Assembly (NCBI GenBank): GCA_023439305.1 | Contig: JAEXOO010000033.1 | Location: forward strand, 1-11,038 | From: Pseudomonadota bacterium | GTDB taxonomy: Bacteria > Pseudomonadota > Gammaproteobacteria > Burkholderiales > Burkholderiaceae_B | Reading direction: 5' to 3' | DNA length: 11,038 bases | In this document: positions 1-5,816 of the stretch, piece by piece | Layout: the number at the start of each line of letters is the position of its first letter | Numbering within the stretch: the first letter of the stretch is position 1 | Notes under the pieces: generated by a model | What the model saw: the letters and a program-made list of their open reading frames with translations, nothing else | The model's database searches: none | Told to the model about the DNA's origin: nothing | Position numbers and translations under genes: made by a program

Positions 1-165
1 CAAGCACTTCAAACAACTGGCTTAGAAACTTAACTTTGCAATCTCGTTTGCAGAATCTAGAACTTTAACATGAAAAACTGAAATCATGCAAGCTTTATTT
101 TCTGCCGGTTGGGAAAGTCTTCGGTGCGGGCCTCTTGGCCAAGGCGGTGAAGTCTTCTCTAACCG

Positions 166-207
166 CTTGCTGTATCGCTTCGGGAAAACCCTGTTCGCTG
201 CAGCAAG
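166..207 (-). other. Hairpin at the predicted 5' end of the leftward transcript
   Basis: CTTGCTG (166-172) is the exact reverse complement of CAGCAAG (201-207). Inside it, GGG (182-184) and CCC (189-191) can close a four-base AAAA loop. The element begins at the start site predicted from the minus-strand -10 at 214-219, so it could cap or protect the 5' end of the RNA. No U-tract follows, so it is not an intrinsic terminator. Confidence 0.4.
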
Positions 208-213
208 AAAGAA

Positions 214-243
214 ACTATAGCATGGCGTTTTCCCCAATAGCAA
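214..243 (-). promoter_or_regulatory. Candidate strong promoter firing leftwards (rRNA-operon-like)
   Basis: On the minus strand, TTGCTA (238-243) and TATAGT (214-219) are separated by 18 bp. A very AT-rich stretch with A/T tracts lies upstream of the -35 (about 250-350), as in UP elements. The predicted start, near 207, sits at the beginning of an inverted repeat CTTGCTG/CAGCAAG (166-172 with 201-207) enclosing GGG-AAAA-CCC. At least 200 nt of leader without an ORF then runs to the window edge. This design fits a stable-RNA operon such as rrn, but no rRNA sequence is visible, so the target is inference. Confidence 0.42.
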
Positions 244-450
244 GCTTTTTGACAAGAATATTTCAGTCTGCACTAGGGATTTCCCGCAAAAAATAAACCA
301 CCTTATTGATATAAAAGAAAAAACCATTAAATACTACAAAATGTAATAAATTCAGATCCAGATATTCACCTCTTTGACAGCATCTTCAGGGGCGTTTTTC
401 ACGCCTCGGCACCCTCGTCTTCGCCCCCGATCGACCACTCTTTTTCGCCC

Positions 451-464
451 TCTCTATATAGAGA
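451..464. repeat. TATATAGAG palindrome, copy 1
   Basis: TCTCTATATAGAGA is a perfect 14-bp palindrome. Its right arm is followed six bases later by an ATG (471). As RNA it can fold as UCUCU-AUAU-AGAGA, which would pair the AGAGA that resembles a ribosome-binding site. It belongs to a local family with copies at 577-588, 1502-1513 and 1808-1819. Confidence 0.6.
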
Positions 465-576
465 ACAAGAATGACGCTGATAGAAAGCCCTGCTACGCCA
501 CCACCAGGCATTCGCGTGCACTGCCACGGTTCGCCGCTCCACCAGAGTTCGGTCATCCCGCCTCTTTTTAACCCTC

Positions 577-588
577 CTCTATATAGAG
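577..588. repeat. TATATAGAG palindrome, copy 2
   Basis: CTCTATATAGAG is a perfect 12-bp palindrome inside the near-symmetric stretch 573-592 (CCTC on the left, AGGG on the right). It lies directly before an ATG at 593 that is in frame with ung, and about 75 bp upstream of the TACAAT box assigned to ung. It could be an operator, a repeat family member, or both. Confidence 0.6.
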
Positions 589-661
589 AGGGATGAGAGC
601 GCACGTGCAAGAAGCTACTTCGTCCATTCGATTGCCCCTCGGCCTGGGCCGGCGACCGTCT

Positions 662-667
662 TACAAT
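662..667 (+). promoter_or_regulatory. Putative -10 box of ung
   Basis: TACAAT starts at 662 and would place transcription initiation near 674, about 24 nt before the chosen ung start at 698. The same TACAAT hexamer precedes lipA (minus strand) and the small gene before galU in this window. No good -35 is seen at 16-18 bp, so the promoter may be weak or activator-dependent. Confidence 0.45.
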
Positions 668-697
668 ACCCGGACAATCAACCTGCACTCATTCACC

Positions 698-1492
698 ATG
701 GCTCGTTCATCCTCCCCTCGCAGCACCGAGCAGCTCAGCCTGATTGGCGACGACATGCTCGCCGGCAACACACTGGAATGCAGCATCCTGACCCAGATAT
801 CCGGTTTGCCGTCTGACTGGCAGGCCGCCCTTGAGTCCGCTGATCTACGGACGACACTCGCTGCGTTATCCTCTTGGCTGGACAAGGAGCGCGCCGAAGG
901 CGCCGTCATCTACCCCGCCGCCCCTTTCCGGGCCCTGCAGTTGCTGCCCTTGAATGATGTGCGCGTCGTCATCTTGGGACAGGATCCTTACCATGGCCCC
1001 AATCAGGCGCAAGGGCTTTCTTTTTCTGTACCCGACACCTGCCCCGCACCGCCCAGCCTGCGCAATATCCTCAAGGAATTGCAGCAGGAATACCCCGATC
1101 AACCCGAACCTGCGAGTCACGATCTGAGCAACTGGGCTCGCCAAGGCGTTTTATTGCTCAATACCTCCCTGACCGTGGAAGACGGCTTGCCAGCCTCCCA
1201 CGCCAAAAAAGGCTGGGAAGCGGTAACAGACGCCTTGCTCAGTCAAGTAGCACAGCAAAGCAGACAAGCCATTGTCTATATGCTGTGGGGCAACCACGCT
1301 CAGGCCAAGACGGAGTTGATACGGGCCCATTCGGGCTCCCCTCATTTGATCCTGGCGGCCAACCACCCATCTCCTTTGTCTGCCCGCCGCCCTCCCGTTC
1401 CCTTCATCGGCTGCGGTCACTTCCGGCAGGCGAATGACTGGCTGGTCGAGCAAGGCGGCGCCCCCATTCAATGGCTGGCCACCGGCCCCTGA
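698..1492 (+). CDS. ung: Uracil-DNA glycosylase
   Basis: Family 1 uracil-DNA glycosylase, which removes uracil from DNA by cleaving the N-glycosidic bond and so starts base excision repair in the cytoplasm. The 264-residue product has the water-activating motif GQDPYH at residues 94-99 (general base D96), the LLLNT uracil-pocket strand at 152-156 (N155), and the leucine-loop motif NHPSPLSARR at 222-231 (H223). Only about 35 residues precede the conserved core beyond the E. coli length of 229. The ATG at 698 was chosen because it follows a TACAAT box. The frame is open from 593, which would give 299 residues, but the extra 35 match nothing I know of in the family. Neither start has a good Shine-Dalgarno at normal spacing. 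The gene following it is 31 bp downstream and probably cotranscribed. Confidence 0.96.
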   Translation: MARSSSPRSTEQLSLIGDDMLAGNTLECSILTQISGLPSDWQAALESADLRTTLAALSSWLDKERAEGAVIYPAAPFRALQLLPLNDVRVVILGQDPYHGPNQAQGLSFSVPDTCPAPPSLRNILKELQQEYPDQPEPASHDLSNWARQGVLLLNTSLTVEDGLPASHAKKGWEAVTDALLSQVAQQSRQAIVYMLWGNHAQAKTELIRAHSGSPHLILAANHPSPLSARRPPVPFIGCGHFRQANDWLVEQGGAPIQWLATGP

Positions 1493-1501
1493 CACCCACC
1501 T

Positions 1502-1513
1502 CTTATATATAGA
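1502..1513. repeat. TATATAGAG repeat, imperfect copy 3
   Basis: CTTATATATAGA lies in the 31-bp gap between ung and the next gene. TATATATA (1504-1511) is the perfectly palindromic core, with flanks that resemble the other copies. The right flank AGAAG (1511-1515) is eight bases before the ATG at 1524 and may serve as its ribosome-binding site. Confidence 0.45.
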
Positions 1514-1523
1514 AGCTTTTTAT

Positions 1524-1853
1524 ATGCCCCTGCCCCCCGCCGACCCCGCCCTGAGCGCTGAGGAGCAGCATGCCTTATGGAGCGCGGAATTGATTCAGCA
1601 GTACTCCTGGCAGTTTGAAGGCGCTACTCCCATCGCTGTCCCTCTGTCCTGCCTGCCGCTGATGGACGAGCTGTTCAAGCTGGTCGAGGACACCATCAAG
1701 GATGCTTTCGATCGATCCCTTTTTTGCTGGACCGACCTGAAGCTGACGGACTCAGGCCTGACAGCCTGGTATCTGGGTGTAGAAGACTACGATGAGATCA
1801 TTGAGCCCTATATAGAGAGCCTGTCGGCACGGTGCATGCGCACTCCCGACTGA
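1524..1853 (+). CDS. Small acidic protein of unknown function
   Basis: I do not recognise this 109-residue protein. It is strongly acidic, with about 21 Asp/Glu against about six Lys/Arg, and has no signal peptide or membrane segment. The middle reads as a compact amphipathic alpha/beta segment (around residues 45-92, rich in D, E, W and L). The ATG at 1524 was chosen because the open frame otherwise starts at 1434 inside ung; AGAAG at 1511-1515 gives a weak ribosome-binding site. It follows ung by 31 bp with no terminator between them, and ends 11 bp before a bidirectional terminator, so ung and this gene look like one transcription unit. A TATATAGAG repeat copy lies in frame near the C-terminus and encodes residues PYIES (95-99). 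The role is unknown; a link to ung rests only on position. Confidence 0.72.
   Translation: MPLPPADPALSAEEQHALWSAELIQQYSWQFEGATPIAVPLSCLPLMDELFKLVEDTIKDAFDRSLFCWTDLKLTDSGLTAWYLGVEDYDEIIEPYIESLSARCMRTPD
1808..1819. repeat. TATATAGAG repeat, copy 4 inside a coding region
   Basis: CTATATAGAGAG, with the 8-bp palindrome CTATATAG at 1808-1815, lies inside the 3' end of the small acidic gene and is translated as part of PYIES. It shares CCC-TATATAGAGAG character with the upstream copies. A shorter relative, TATAGAG, is at 3091-3097 upstream of the crotonase gene. Confidence 0.45.
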
Positions 1854-1864
1854 TTCCCGGCCAC

Positions 1865-1894
1865 AAAAAACCCGGCATGCGAGCCGGGTTTTTT
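1865..1894. terminator. Bidirectional intrinsic terminator
   Basis: A6 (1865-1870), CCCGGC (1871-1876), loop ATGCGA, GCCGGG (1883-1888), T6 (1889-1894). The GC stem is perfect and flanked by A and T tracts, so it works in both directions. It stands between the convergent small acidic gene (+) and lipA (-), ending both. Confidence 0.9.
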
Positions 1895-1934
1895 GCGTTC
1901 TGCCGACCAGGCGGCCTGATCCGGCAAGAGCGAA

Positions 1935-2963
1935 TCAGGGCTGCACGCCAGCCGCATGGGCCTGCTGATCCGCATGGTAGGACGAACGCACCATCGCGCC
2001 AACGGCTGCATGGGTAAAGCCCATGGCGTAGGCCTCGCGCTCGAACATGGCGAATTCCTCGGGCGTGACATAGCGCAGCACGGGCAGATGGTGCCCCGAC
2101 GGCTGCAAATACTGGCCGATGGTCAGCATATCCACATTGTGCGCGCGCATGTCGCGCATGACGTCCAGGATTTCTTCGTTGGTTTCGCCCAGGCCCACCA
2201 TCAGACCCGATTTAGTGGGGACTTCCGGATGCAGTTTCTTGAATTCCTGCAGCAGCTTGAGCGAATGGTGGTAATCCGACCCCGGACGGGCCTGCTTGTA
2301 CAGGCGCGGCACGGTTTCCAGATTGTGATTCATGACGTCAGGCGGGCAGGCATCCAGAATGCCCAGTGCGCGCTCCAGGCGGGCGCGGAAATCGGGCACC
2401 AGCACTTCGATGGTGGTCTGGGGCGAATGCTCGCGCACCTGGCGAATGCACTCCACAAAATGGGCCGCGCCGCCATCGCGCAAGTCGTCGCGGTCAACCG
2501 AGGTGATGACCACGTAGGACAGCTTCATGGCGCCGATGGCCTTGGCCAGATTGGCCGGCTCGTTTTCATCCAGCGGATCGGGACGGCCGTGGCCCACGTC
2601 GCAGAACGGGCAACGACGGGTGCACTTGTCGCCCATGATCATGAACGTGGCGGTGCCTTTGCCAAAGCACTCGCCGATATTGGGACAGGAGGCTTCTTCG
2701 CACACGGAGAACAGCTTGTGTTCGCGCAGCGTTTCCTTGATCTCGTAGAAACGAGAATTGGGGGCCGCCGCCTTGACGCGGATCCAGTCCGGTTTTTTCA
2801 GACGCTCCGCCTGAACGACCTTGATCGGAATGCGCGAGGTCTTGGCCTCGGCCTTCTGCTTTTGCGTGGCGTCGTAGTCGACGGCCGCTGCAGCGGCGGG
2901 CGCAACCGTGCGGGGACGGACGGTGGGTTTGGGTTCGACGGAGGTGTCTACAGGGGTGGTCAT
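1935..2963 (-). CDS. lipA: Lipoyl synthase (radical SAM)
   Basis: Inserts two sulfur atoms at C6 and C8 of octanoyl groups carried on lipoyl domains of 2-oxoacid dehydrogenases and the glycine cleavage H protein, completing lipoate synthesis. The 342-residue product shows the auxiliary cluster motif CX4CX5C (C88, C93, C99), the radical-SAM motif CX3CX2C (C114, C118, C121), and the C-terminal RSSYHAD (326-332) whose serine ligates the sacrificial cluster. The first 60 residues are Ala/Lys-rich and low in complexity, as in other betaproteobacterial LipA. The ATG at 2963 lies about 56 nt downstream of a start predicted from a minus-strand TACAAT box. The gene is monocistronic here and ends at the shared terminator. 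lipB, its pathway partner, is nearby but separated by a + strand crotonase gene. Confidence 0.98.
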   Translation of the reverse strand: MTTPVDTSVEPKPTVRPRTVAPAAAAAVDYDATQKQKAEAKTSRIPIKVVQAERLKKPDWIRVKAAAPNSRFYEIKETLREHKLFSVCEEASCPNIGECFGKGTATFMIMGDKCTRRCPFCDVGHGRPDPLDENEPANLAKAIGAMKLSYVVITSVDRDDLRDGGAAHFVECIRQVREHSPQTTIEVLVPDFRARLERALGILDACPPDVMNHNLETVPRLYKQARPGSDYHHSLKLLQEFKKLHPEVPTKSGLMVGLGETNEEILDVMRDMRAHNVDMLTIGQYLQPSGHHLPVLRYVTPEEFAMFEREAYAMGFTHAAVGAMVRSSYHADQQAHAAGVQP

Positions 2964-3025
2964 AGGCGTATAGGTAGAAAGCAGCGTGCTGCGCTACGGT
3001 TGTGCCGCAGGCGCGTCATCGGTCG

Positions 3026-3031
3026 ATTGTA
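3026..3031 (-). promoter_or_regulatory. Putative -10 box of lipA
   Basis: The minus strand reads TACAAT at 3031-3026, 63 bp before the lipA start codon, giving a leader of about 56 nt. The -35 region is weak (TAGGCG at 17 bp). The leader contains an inverted repeat GCAGC-GT-GCTGC at 2981-2992. Confidence 0.45.
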
Positions 3032-3162
3032 GCCCCAAGCTTTACAAGCGCCTAGAAGCGGGGCCATAGTTTGCTCATAAGCCTCTTGAATATAGAGCCT
3101 GACGCATCCTGACAGCAACCCTGCCAAGTAGAACCTGCGCATACTACAAGTACGGAGACCCC

Positions 3163-3954
3163 ATGCCCATCGAGACCGACAACGCCCCCGTGCTCCTGCA
3201 ACGGCACGGCGGATTGGCCCGCATTACCCTGAATCGCCCCGCTCGCTACAACGCCTTGTCCGAAGAGGTGCTGGAGAGCCTGCAAGGCATCCTGAGCAGC
3301 CTGGCGCAGGACCCTACCCTGCAGTGCGTGATCCTGCAGGCCCAGGGCAAGGCGTTCTGCGCCGGGCACGACCTGAAGCAGATGCGGACCAACCCCGATC
3401 ACGCCTACTACCTGGATTTGTTCCAGCGCTGCAGCCGCGTCATGCAGGGGGTGCTCAAGCTACCGGTACCCGTCATCGCCCGCGTACAGGGTCTGGCTAC
3501 CGCCGCCGGCTGCCAGTTGGTGGCCAGCTGCGATCTGGTCGTCGCGGCGCAGTCGGCGCGCTTTGCCGTTTCCGGCATCAATGTGGGACTGTTCTGCTCC
3601 ACGCCAGCGGTCGCCCTGTCGCGCTGCGTGCCGCCCAAGGCCGCCATGGAAATGCTGATGACCGGAGACTTCATCAGCGCGCAACGCGCCCAGGATCTGG
3701 GCCTGATCAACCATGCGGTGCCCGACGAACAACTGGATCAGACCGTGCAGGACCTGGCCGACCGCATCCTGGCCAAGAGCCCGGTGGCCGTTCGCGCCGG
3801 CAAAGCCATGTTCTACCGTCAGCGTAGCCTGCCTCTGGAACAAGCCTATGACTATGCCGGCCAGATCATGGCCGGCAATATGATGAGCGATGATGCCTGT
3901 GAAGGAATAGACGCGTTCATTGAGAAGCGCGCGCCGCACTGGCGGGGAAGCTGA
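3163..3954 (+). CDS. Enoyl-CoA hydratase/isomerase (crotonase) family protein
   Basis: A 263-residue crotonase-fold protein with the first oxyanion-hole segment KAFCAGHDL (63-71) and the second around QGLATAAGCQL (109-119). Crotonases bind acyl-CoA thioesters and form trimers or hexamers. Aligned by eye to rat mitochondrial hydratase, the two catalytic glutamates fall at Q118 (in GCQLVASCDL) and G138 (in FAVSGINVG), so both acid/base residues are missing. The GINVGLFCSTP stretch resembles ECHDC3-like members whose reaction is not classical hydration. Start: ATG at 3163, with GGAG at 3154-3157 five bases upstream, the best ribosome-binding site in the window. It diverges from lipA and converges on lipB, with 18 bp between stop codons. 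The substrate is unknown; a beta-oxidation hydratase role should not be assumed. Confidence 0.93.
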   Translation: MPIETDNAPVLLQRHGGLARITLNRPARYNALSEEVLESLQGILSSLAQDPTLQCVILQAQGKAFCAGHDLKQMRTNPDHAYYLDLFQRCSRVMQGVLKLPVPVIARVQGLATAAGCQLVASCDLVVAAQSARFAVSGINVGLFCSTPAVALSRCVPPKAAMEMLMTGDFISAQRAQDLGLINHAVPDEQLDQTVQDLADRILAKSPVAVRAGKAMFYRQRSLPLEQAYDYAGQIMAGNMMSDDACEGIDAFIEKRAPHWRGS

Positions 3955-3970
3955 GAGTCGGCCTCTCAGC
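3950..3970. terminator. Hairpin between convergent crotonase gene and lipB
   Basis: GCTGAGAG (3950-3957), loop TCGGC, CTCTCAGC (3963-3970) form a perfect 8-bp stem. The crotonase stop codon lies in the left arm and the lipB stop is three bases beyond the right arm. The position between convergent genes fits a shared terminator, but no T-tract follows on either strand, so it may be an inefficient terminator or a 3'-end stabiliser. Confidence 0.5.
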
Positions 3971-3972
3971 GG

Positions 3973-4632
3973 TCAGGCGGCCGCAGCCTGCGTACGGTCT
4001 GCCAGTGCCTGGTCCAGATAGGAGCACAGGAACTGCGCAGCCTGCTCCGTCGTGACGGTCGATCCTTGCGAGCGCATGTCCGTGGTCTCCAACCCTTCGT
4101 AGCCGCAGGGATTGATCCCGCTGAACGGGGCCAGATCCATGGCTATATTCAAAGCCAGGCCATGATACGACCGGCCGTTGCGGATTTTGATGCCCAAGGC
4201 AGAGATCTTGGCCAAGCCGTCTTCGTGGGGTAAAGGCACATAGACCCCAGGCGCACCGGGCTTGCGGCAGGCCTGCGCCACGCCGAAATGCGTCAGACAG
4301 GCGATGACGGCGTCTTCGAGCAAGGCGACATACTCTTTGACGTACAGACCGGCGCGCCGCAGATCGAACAGGCAATACACCAGCAGCTGCCCCGGCCCAT
4401 GATAGGTGACCTGCCCGCCGCGATCCGTCTGCACCACGGGGATGGCGCCGGGATTGAGCAGGTGCTCGGGCTTGCCCGCCTGCCCTAGCGTATAGACAGG
4501 CGTGTGCTCGACGAGCCAGATTTCATTGGGGCTGTCGGGTTGGCGCTGCTCGGTGAAATCGCGCATGGCCTGCCAGACCGGACCGTAGTCGGCCGGACCG
4601 GCAAGCCACTTGACCTGCAAAGAGTCGGACAT
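3973..4632 (-). CDS. lipB: Octanoyl-[acyl carrier protein]:protein octanoyltransferase
   Basis: Transfers octanoyl from acyl carrier protein to lysines of lipoyl domains, supplying the substrate for LipA. With the ATG at 4632 the product has 219 residues. Family motifs are RGGQVTYHGPGQ (71-82), the catalytic lysine in LGIKIRNGRSYHG (K149) and the catalytic cysteine in INPCGYEGLE (C176). The frame also allows a GTG start at 4641 (222 residues); I prefer the ATG because it leaves only a short lead before the conserved KWLAGPADY, but neither start has a clear Shine-Dalgarno. It is the last gene of the minus-strand string dacC-dat-ybeD-lipB, starting 16 bp after ybeD, and ends at a hairpin shared with the opposing crotonase gene. 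Confidence 0.97.
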   Translation of the reverse strand: MSDSLQVKWLAGPADYGPVWQAMRDFTEQRQPDSPNEIWLVEHTPVYTLGQAGKPEHLLNPGAIPVVQTDRGGQVTYHGPGQLLVYCLFDLRRAGLYVKEYVALLEDAVIACLTHFGVAQACRKPGAPGVYVPLPHEDGLAKISALGIKIRNGRSYHGLALNIAMDLAPFSGINPCGYEGLETTDMRSQGSTVTTEQAAQFLCSYLDQALADRTQAAAA

Positions 4633-4648
4633 GCTGGACACGCTACGA

Positions 4649-4924
4649 TTACAGGACGACGCGCACCAGATGATGTGCGTGCAAGGCTCGGTAGAGACTG
4701 TCCAGTTGCTCGCGCGAGGTGGCCCGCACGGTGAAGGTCAGGCCGGTATAGTTGCCCGCCTTGCTCGGACGTTTTTCGATCGTCGTCTCATCGAAATCAG
4801 GGTCGAACTCCAGCACGATGGCCAGTAGTTCGTCCAGCAGGGTATCGTGAGTCTGGCCCATGACCTTGATAGGAAAGTCGCTGGGGTATTCGATCAGGGA
4901 TTCTTCGGGTGGAATTGTACTCAT
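4649..4924 (-). CDS. ybeD: YbeD/DUF493 family protein
   Basis: A 91-residue protein of the DUF493 (UPF0250) family, known in enterobacteria as YbeD and usually encoded beside lipB. The family has an ACT-like alpha/beta fold and no established enzymatic activity. Visible hallmarks are the FPIKVMG strand near residues 17-23, the GNYTGLTFTVRATSREQLD segment in the second half, and the family's usual length of about 90. Its ATG overlaps the dat stop codon as ATGA (4921-4924 on the minus strand), indicating translational coupling, and lipB starts 16 bp after its stop. A regulatory role in lipoate or related metabolism is suggested by constant neighbourhood, not by sequence. Confidence 0.93.
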   Translation of the reverse strand: MSTIPPEESLIEYPSDFPIKVMGQTHDTLLDELLAIVLEFDPDFDETTIEKRPSKAGNYTGLTFTVRATSREQLDSLYRALHAHHLVRVVL

Positions 4925-5793
4925 GCTTGCTCCGTAGCCTGGATAGCCTTGTCATAGCCTTCGCGCAGCGTAGCGTAGACCGGCCCCGGCCGCCCGTCTC
5001 CGACGGGTTGACCATTAAACACAACGATGGGCAGCACCTCTTTGGTGGCTGCCGTCATCAGAATTTCATCGGCGCTGTCGACTTCCTCGCGGGAAATCCG
5101 ACGCGCCTGGAAGGCTATGCCGGCCTGCGCCGCCAATTCCTCCAACAGCCCATAGCGTACACCTTCCAGGATCAGATTGTTGCGCATGGGCGCGAGCAGG
5201 ATGCCGTCGCGCACGATCCAGATGTTGCAGGACGCACCTTCCGTCAGGAAACCGTCACGGAACTGGATGACCTCGTCCACCCCGGCTTGCACGGCTTGCT
5301 GCTTGGCCAGCACATTGCCCAGCAGGGACACCGACTTGATGTCGCAATGCAACCAGCGGATATCGTCGATGGCGATGGCCGTCAGGCCATTTTCGCGTTC
5401 GGCCTGCACGCGCTTGAAGGGCGAGACCATGACGAACACGCTGGGTGCGACGTCCTTGGGAAAAGCATGATCGCGCTTGGCCACGCCGCGCGTGACCTGG
5501 ATATAAACCATGCAGTCTGCGCCCCGGCCCGAACGAGCCAGCATGTCCAGCACCAGCTTTTCCCACTCCAGGCGCGTGAAGGGGCTGGCAATGCCGACCT
5601 TGGCCAGGCTGCGCTCCAGGCGGTTCAAGTGCCCGTCCATGCGAAAGGGCTTGCCATGATAGGCGGGCACCACATCGTAGATGCCATCGCCGTAGATGAA
5701 GCCGCGGTCCAGAACGGATATCTTCGCTTCACCCAGGCGCACGAAATCGCCATTCAGATAAACAATGCTGTCGGGATCAATACCAGGGATCAT
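4921..5793 (-). CDS. dat: D-amino acid aminotransferase (class IV PLP)
   Basis: Fold-type IV PLP aminotransferase, predicted to exchange amino groups between D-amino acids and 2-oxo acids, for example D-alanine and 2-oxoglutarate to pyruvate and D-glutamate. The 290-residue product has LDRGFIYGDGIYDV (28-41), the PLP lysine K153 in CDIKSVSLLGN, and E185 in TEGASCN. The RDHAFP stretch (107-112) supplies the Arg and His (R107, H109) that form the substrate carboxylate trap in Bacillus D-amino acid aminotransferase; this separates it from branched-chain aminotransferase IlvE and from aminodeoxychorismate lyase. It starts 23 bp after dacC and overlaps ybeD by ATGA, so it belongs to the dacC-dat-ybeD-lipB unit. 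The family is clear; D-specificity is inferred from the RxHxFP motif. Confidence 0.93.
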   Translation of the reverse strand: MIPGIDPDSIVYLNGDFVRLGEAKISVLDRGFIYGDGIYDVVPAYHGKPFRMDGHLNRLERSLAKVGIASPFTRLEWEKLVLDMLARSGRGADCMVYIQVTRGVAKRDHAFPKDVAPSVFVMVSPFKRVQAERENGLTAIAIDDIRWLHCDIKSVSLLGNVLAKQQAVQAGVDEVIQFRDGFLTEGASCNIWIVRDGILLAPMRNNLILEGVRYGLLEELAAQAGIAFQARRISREEVDSADEILMTAATKEVLPIVVFNGQPVGDGRPGPVYATLREGYDKAIQATEQA

Positions 5794-5816
5794 GGAATGG
5801 TCTCGCTACGGAATGC

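Larger units (their letters stand above)
1..697. other. Long gene-free region upstream of ung
   Basis: I see no convincing protein gene, tRNA or rRNA body here. Positions 1-370 are AT-rich and carry a minus-strand promoter candidate (214-243) with a structured leader running to the left edge. Positions 370-600 are C-rich on the + strand and hold two perfect TATATAGAG palindromes (451-464 and 577-588) and a hairpin at 389-407 (GGGGCGT, loop TTTTC, ACGCCTC, with one G-T pair). Short ORFs exist on both strands, but they have no recognisable domains and poor codon character. A 41-codon ORF at 471-596 is discussed under findings. The region probably separates a left-going transcription unit, outside the window, from ung. 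Confidence 0.7.

Noticed and set aside
63..70. CTTTAACA resembling the rRNA antitermination boxA
   Set aside because: It is on the + strand, whereas the stable-RNA promoter candidate fires on the minus strand; an 8-base AT-rich match is easily due to chance.
22..327. 101-residue open frame on the minus strand in the left-edge region
   Set aside because: It runs across the promoter candidate and its AT-rich flank, has no ribosome-binding site or domain, and its composition changes abruptly along its length.
374..379. TTGACA perfect -35 hexamer on the + strand
   Set aside because: No acceptable -10 lies 16-18 bp downstream; that position reads TTTTTC.
389..407. Hairpin GGGGCGT-TTTTC-ACGCCTC as a terminator
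   Set aside because: No T-tract follows on either strand and no gene ends nearby.
1956..3032. 358-residue open frame on the + strand opposite lipA
   Set aside because: Antisense shadow of lipA, whose Cys clusters and C-terminal motif are intact on the minus strand.
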